DNA of 10,016 nt. Origin: Betaproteobacteria bacterium. GTDB lineage: Bacteria > Pseudomonadota > Gammaproteobacteria > Burkholderiales > SG8-39. This document shows positions 6,977 through 10,016 of the stretch, in pieces. How positions within the stretch are numbered: the first letter of the stretch is position 1; each line of letters begins with the position of its first letter. Made by a program: the position numbers and the translations under genes. Under the pieces are notes generated by a model. That model saw only the letters and a program-made list of their open reading frames with translations, searched no databases and had not been told where the DNA came from. The stretch spans positions 1 to 10,016 of the forward strand of contig DAHVFK010000093.1 of NCBI GenBank assembly GCA_027317055.1, read 5' to 3'.

Positions 6977-6998
6977 GCATCCACCAGCAAACAGCAAG
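6971..6998. repeat. Four tandem 7-base units in the divergent control region
   Basis: Read on the plus strand, four consecutive heptamers are CAGCAAG, CATCCAC, CAGCAAA and CAGCAAG. Units 1 and 4 are identical, unit 3 differs at one base, and unit 2 is degenerate. The array ends inside the Shine-Dalgarno of the M81 gene. On the other strand it supplies three TTGCTG hexamers, one of them the candidate -35 of the importer promoter. It may be a direct-repeat operator, or simply low-complexity sequence. Confidence 0.5.
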
Positions 6999-7000
6999 GA
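6996..7000 (+). promoter_or_regulatory. Shine-Dalgarno of the M81 gene
   Basis: AAGGA lies six bases before the ATG at 7007, a strong ribosome-binding site with ideal spacing. It confirms the start just ahead of the conserved GGFQHETNTF segment. Confidence 0.75.
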
Positions 7001-7006
7001 CCTCCC

Positions 7007-8512
7007 ATGGCACGCATCGCGGTCGGCGGCTTTCAGCATGAGACCAACACCTTCGCGCCCTCGCGCGCCGACTACGCCGCGTTCGAGGCCGGCGGCGGCT
7101 GGCCCGGGGTCCAGTACGGGCATGCGGTCTTTGAGGCGGTCGAAGGCGCCAATATCCCGGCCGCCGGGGCGATCCAGGCCCTGCGCGGTCTGGGCCACCG
7201 GCTGGTCGGGACCGCCTGGGCCGCGGCCAGCCCGTCGGCGCACGTCACCCGCGACGCTTTCGAACGCATCCTCGGCGGCATGATCGAGAACCTCGAGGCG
7301 GCGCTGCCGGTGGACGGCGTCTACCTCGACCTGCATGGGGCGATGGTCACCGACGCGCACGACGACGGCGAAGGGGAGATCCTGCGCCGCGTGCGCGAAG
7401 TGGTCGGCGCGCGGGTGCCGGTCGCCGCCAGCCTCGATCTGCACTGCAACCTGACGCGCGCCATGCTCGAGCGCGCCGATGCGCTGGTTGCCTACCGCAC
7501 TTACCCACACGTCGACATGGCCGACACCGGCGCGCGCGCCGCGCGCCTGCTCGATCGCATGCTCAAATCGGGCTCGCGCCTCGGCATGGCCTCGCGCACG
7601 CTCGACTTCCTCACCGGGCTGCCCTCGCAGTCTTCCTTCATCGAGCCCTGCCGCGGCCTCTACCGCGAGCTGGGCGAGCTGGAGAACGTCAACGACGTGG
7701 TGCTTTCGTTCACCCCCGGCTTTCCCATGGCGGATTTCGAGGAGTGCGGCATGGCGGTGTTCGGCTACGGCGGCGACGAGCGCGCGGTCGGCGCCGCGGT
7801 CGAGCGCCTGCGCGAGGCGGTGGCGGGCGCCGAGCGCGACTTCGCGCTCGAGCTGCACGCACCGGATGACGCGGTGCGGCGCGCGCGCAGCATCGGCGAG
7901 CCAGGGGCGCCGGTGGTGCTGGCCGATACCCAGGACAATCCCGGTGCGGGCGGCAACGGCGACACCACCGGGCTGCTCGCGGCGCTGGTGCGCCAGAACG
8001 CGCCCGACGCGGCGCTCGGCCTGCTGATCGACGCGGCCGCGGCGAAGCGCGCGCACGAGGCGGGCCAGGGCGCGACGCTCGCCTTCTCGCTCGGCGGCAA
8101 GTCGGGCATCGCCGGCGACGCGCCATTCGCGGGCGAGTTCACCGTCGAGCGGCTGGCCGACGGCAATTTCACCTGCACCGGGCCGATGTTCAAGGGCTTT
8201 CGCATGACCCTGGGGCCGATGGCGCTGCTCAGGAGCCGCGCCGCGCCGGGGGTGCGGGTCGCGCTCGCCTCGAAGAAGGTGCAGGCCGCCGACCAGGAGA
8301 TGCTCCGCCACCTCGGCCTCGAGCCGCGGCGCGAGCGCATCCTGGGGCTCAAGAGCTCGGTCCACTTCCGCGCCGACTTCGAGCCGATCGCGCGCGAGAT
8401 CCTGGTGGTCAAGGCGCCCGGTCCGGCGCTCGCCGACCCGTCCGAGTTCAACTGGACCAAGCTGCGCAAAGGCCTGCGCCTGCGCCCGCTCGGGCCGGCC
8501 TACGGGGGCTAG
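7007..8512 (+). CDS. M81 family metallopeptidase (MlrC-like)
   Basis: Predicted 501-residue cytoplasmic zinc hydrolase related to MlrC (microcystinase C), which cleaves linear peptide products of microcystin breakdown. Most family members have unknown substrates. The N-terminal domain (about 3-290, DUF1485 type) shows GGFQHETNTF (7-16), LDLHGAMVT (107-115), SLDLHCN (142-148) and YRTYPHVDMADTG (163-175). Their His, Asp and Glu residues are the likely metal ligands and catalytic groups. The C-terminal MlrC domain (about 300-490) has DTQDNPGAGGNGDTTGLL (307-324) and LKSSVHFRADF (448-458). Length is normal and no key block is missing. There is no signal peptide, so it should act on imported material. 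It is transcribed away from the binding-protein gene across a shared 87-base control region, and genes of this family often sit beside peptide-type ABC importers. Family assignment is secure; the reaction is inferred. Confidence 0.93.
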   Translation: MARIAVGGFQHETNTFAPSRADYAAFEAGGGWPGVQYGHAVFEAVEGANIPAAGAIQALRGLGHRLVGTAWAAASPSAHVTRDAFERILGGMIENLEAALPVDGVYLDLHGAMVTDAHDDGEGEILRRVREVVGARVPVAASLDLHCNLTRAMLERADALVAYRTYPHVDMADTGARAARLLDRMLKSGSRLGMASRTLDFLTGLPSQSSFIEPCRGLYRELGELENVNDVVLSFTPGFPMADFEECGMAVFGYGGDERAVGAAVERLREAVAGAERDFALELHAPDDAVRRARSIGEPGAPVVLADTQDNPGAGGNGDTTGLLAALVRQNAPDAALGLLIDAAAAKRAHEAGQGATLAFSLGGKSGIAGDAPFAGEFTVERLADGNFTCTGPMFKGFRMTLGPMALLRSRAAPGVRVALASKKVQAADQEMLRHLGLEPRRERILGLKSSVHFRADFEPIAREILVVKAPGPALADPSEFNWTKLRKGLRLRPLGPAYGG

Positions 8513-8520
8513 CGCCCCGT
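8502..8520. terminator. Weak dyad at the convergent 3' ends of the M81 and amidase genes
   Basis: An ACGGGG/CCCCGT inverted repeat (six pairs, seven-base loop) spans the TAG stop of the M81 gene. It lies in and beside the 20-base gap before the end of the opposing amidase gene. No run of T follows on either strand, so it is not a typical intrinsic terminator. It is listed only as the sole secondary-structure candidate at this convergent junction. Confidence 0.2.
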
Positions 8521-8532
8521 GCGCGCGTGGGA

Positions 8533-9933
8533 TCAGTCGGGCTCGGGCCAGGCCTTCTGCGCCGGGCGCAGGGCCTCGAGCGTGTGCGCAAGCCGCAGCA
8601 CGCCGAGGTCGTCGAAGCGGTGTCCGATCAGCTGCACGCCGACCGGCAGCCCGTCGGCGCTGAAGCTCCAGTTGAGCGACGCCGCGGGCTGTTCGGACAT
8701 GTTGTACGGCACCGTAAAAGCGATGTGCGGCAGCGCATCGTGCGGGTCGTTGCCCGGCGCCGGGCTGTCGGCCTCGTAGGGCAGGATCGGCGAGACGGGC
8801 GAGAGGACGAAATCGTAGCGCCGGCAGGCCGCGACCGCGGCTTCGCGCATCGCCATCACCAGACCGTAGGCCTCGATCACGTCGCGCCCGCTGAAATTCT
8901 TCGCGCGCCAGCTGCACCATTCGGCGATGAACGGCAACACCTTGGCCTGCTTGGCGGCGGGGAGCTGCGCGTAGTCGTGATAGGAGCGCGCTTCGAAGAA
9001 GCGGCACATGCCATCGAGCATCGCAGGGCTGAGAAAGCTTCGCATTTCCTCGACCGCGCAGCCCGCCGTCTCGAGGGCGCGCGCGGCAGCGGCCGCTGCC
9101 GCGGCGACCTCCGGGTGCACCGGCAGGCCGCAGCGCATGTCCGCCAGAAAGCCGATCCTGAGCGATTTCAGGTCCAGCCCTTCCAGCCGCGCGAGGTAGT
9201 CCGTCTCCTGCGGCGGCAGGCTCATGAAGTCGCGCGCGTCAGGCCGCGTGAGCAGGTTCATCATCAACGCGGCGTCGGCCACGCGGCGCGTCATGGGTCC
9301 GGTAGCCCGTCCCATGTACGGCGGGTGGATCGGCACCCGCCCGAGCGAGGGCTTGAGGGCGAAGATGCCGCAATGGGTCGCCGGCAGGCGCACCGAGCCG
9401 CCGATGTCGGTGCCAAGGTGCAGCGGGGCGTAGCCGGCCGCGGCGGCTGCCCCGGCGCCAGAGCTCGAGCCGGAGGTGTTGCGATCGAGCCGCCAGGGGT
9501 TGCGAGTCACCCCGTGCAGGCTCGAAAGGCCCGATGAAAGCATGCCGTAGTCGGGCATCGTGGTCTTGCCGAGGATCACCGCACCGCCCTCGCGCAGGCG
9601 CGCCACGGGCGGGGCGTCGGCCGTGGCCGGCGGGGCGTCCTCGTTCGCCAGTGTGCCGATCGGCGCCGGGTCGCCGCGGGTGGCGATGTTCTCCTTGATC
9701 GTCACCGGCACGCCGTCGAGCGCCGACAGCGGCGCCCCGGCGCGCCAGCGCGCCTCGGCCGCCCGGGCCTGGGCAAGCGCGCCGTCGCGGTCGACGCGGT
9801 ACATCGCGTTCAGCTTCTGCTCCCAGGCGTCGATGCGCGCCAGCAGCGCGTTCGCGACCCCCACCGGCGACAGTTCGCGCCGCCGGTACCGGGCGATCAG
9901 CTCGGTTGCTGACAATTCGTAGATGGGTGGCAT
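8533..9933 (-). CDS. Amidase-signature family hydrolase
   Basis: Predicted 466-residue cytoplasmic enzyme that hydrolyses a carboxamide bond, releasing ammonia or an amine. The Ser-cisSer-Lys triad can be placed by motif. Lys80 is in DGVPVTIKEN. The cis-Ser is Ser156 in the loop NTSGSSSGAGAAAAAG (152-167). The nucleophile is Ser180 in LGTDIGGSVRLPA (173-185). The 24-residue distance between the two serines equals that in GatA and fatty-acid amide hydrolase. The loop reads SGSSSGAG rather than the GatA-like GGSSGGS, and no gatB or gatC is nearby, so this is a stand-alone amidase and not a tRNA amidotransferase subunit. Substrate preference cannot be read from the sequence. The ATG at 9933 begins MPPIYELSATELIARY, the usual family start, with a weak AGAG-type ribosome site. 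It converges on the M81 gene with a 20-base gap. Shared substrate chemistry with the M81 hydrolase and the importer is inferred from proximity. Confidence 0.94.
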   Translation of the reverse strand: MPPIYELSATELIARYRRRELSPVGVANALLARIDAWEQKLNAMYRVDRDGALAQARAAEARWRAGAPLSALDGVPVTIKENIATRGDPAPIGTLANEDAPPATADAPPVARLREGGAVILGKTTMPDYGMLSSGLSSLHGVTRNPWRLDRNTSGSSSGAGAAAAAGYAPLHLGTDIGGSVRLPATHCGIFALKPSLGRVPIHPPYMGRATGPMTRRVADAALMMNLLTRPDARDFMSLPPQETDYLARLEGLDLKSLRIGFLADMRCGLPVHPEVAAAAAAAARALETAGCAVEEMRSFLSPAMLDGMCRFFEARSYHDYAQLPAAKQAKVLPFIAEWCSWRAKNFSGRDVIEAYGLVMAMREAAVAACRRYDFVLSPVSPILPYEADSPAPGNDPHDALPHIAFTVPYNMSEQPAASLNWSFSADGLPVGVQLIGHRFDDLGVLRLAHTLEALRPAQKAWPEPD

Positions 9934-10016
9934 CGCCGCTCTCTTGCGCTTCGGGTGAATATATACTCCACGCCAGGTTCCCCGGGGCCCGCGGGCGCGT
10001 CCGACTGCAATATTCG
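9934..10016 (-). promoter_or_regulatory. Upstream region of the amidase gene with a candidate -10
   Basis: The last 83 bases hold no recognisable gene. On the minus strand TATATT (9958-9963) lies about 24 bases before the amidase ATG and is a good -10 match, but the DNA 17 bases further up is GC-only and has no -35. The -10 sits inside a near-palindrome of 12 bases (9957-9968, one mismatched pair). Next to it are overlapping GC palindromes CCCCGGGG (9980-9987) and CCCGCGGG (9988-9995). Together these suggest a regulated promoter, possibly using an activator. The neighbouring gene lies outside the window. Confidence 0.3.

Noticed and set aside
7765..8469. Minus-strand frame of about 234 codons within the M81 gene
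   Set aside because: It is opposite a gene with all M81 motifs intact, has low-complexity Arg/Ser/Ala composition, and has no ribosome site.
6920..9007. Minus-strand frame open far upstream of the binding-protein start, suggesting a giant 1223-residue fusion
   Set aside because: The extra part is antisense to the M81 gene and has no domain. The signal peptide and a good ribosome site place the true start at 6919.
8533..9933. Amidase as GatA, a subunit of the tRNA amidotransferase
   Set aside because: No gatB or gatC is adjacent, and the serine loop reads SGSSSGAG rather than the GatA-type GGSSGGS. A stand-alone amidase fits better.
1..10016. Defence system, CRISPR array, mobile element, prophage or biosynthetic cluster
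   Set aside because: All eight protein genes belong to transport, hydrolysis or cofactor families or to a membrane-anchored stub. No transposase, integrase, repeat-spacer array, long terminal inverted repeats or tRNA was seen on either strand.

Overview
The window is GC-rich, gene-dense bacterial DNA. It looks like a betaproteobacterium, probably of the Burkholderiales. The basis is the order birA, then coaX, then a small membrane-anchored gene, together with the codon usage and the protein sequences. I found no rRNA, tRNA, CRISPR array, insertion sequence, integrase or prophage gene, and no stretch over about 90 bases without a gene except at the window edges.

Layout, left to right. Positions 1-1788 hold, on the minus strand, the start of a membrane-anchored protein (its C-terminus lies outside the window), coaX (type III pantothenate kinase) and birA (biotin protein ligase with an N-terminal helix-turn-helix). 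Positions 1806-6919, also minus strand, hold a complete peptide/opine-type ABC importer. In transcription order this is a periplasmic binding protein, two permeases (DppB-like, DppC-like) and one fused double ATPase (DppD-DppF-like). Transcription therefore runs leftward from 6919 through the importer and on into birA-coaX. The genes after the binding protein overlap by 1-4 bases or lie 15-17 bases apart. The only obvious stop signal in the run is a strong intrinsic terminator between the binding-protein gene and the first permease gene.

Positions 7007-8512, plus strand, encode an M81 (MlrC-like) metallopeptidase. It is divergent from the binding protein across an 86-87-base shared control region that carries a small tandem array of 7-base units. 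Positions 8533-9933, minus strand, encode an amidase-signature hydrolase that converges on the M81 gene with a 20-base gap.

Working model (inference): the importer brings a peptide-like or amide-containing compound into the cytoplasm. There the M81 hydrolase and the amidase, both without signal peptides, break its C-N bonds. birA and coaX are housekeeping cofactor genes that have come to lie downstream of this accessory uptake module. All protein families here are known. The less ordinary points are the in-operon terminator next to a poorly initiated GTG gene, the join between a transporter operon and the vitamin-cofactor genes (with a possible leaderless promoter for birA), and the unknown substrate of the transporter/M81/amidase set.
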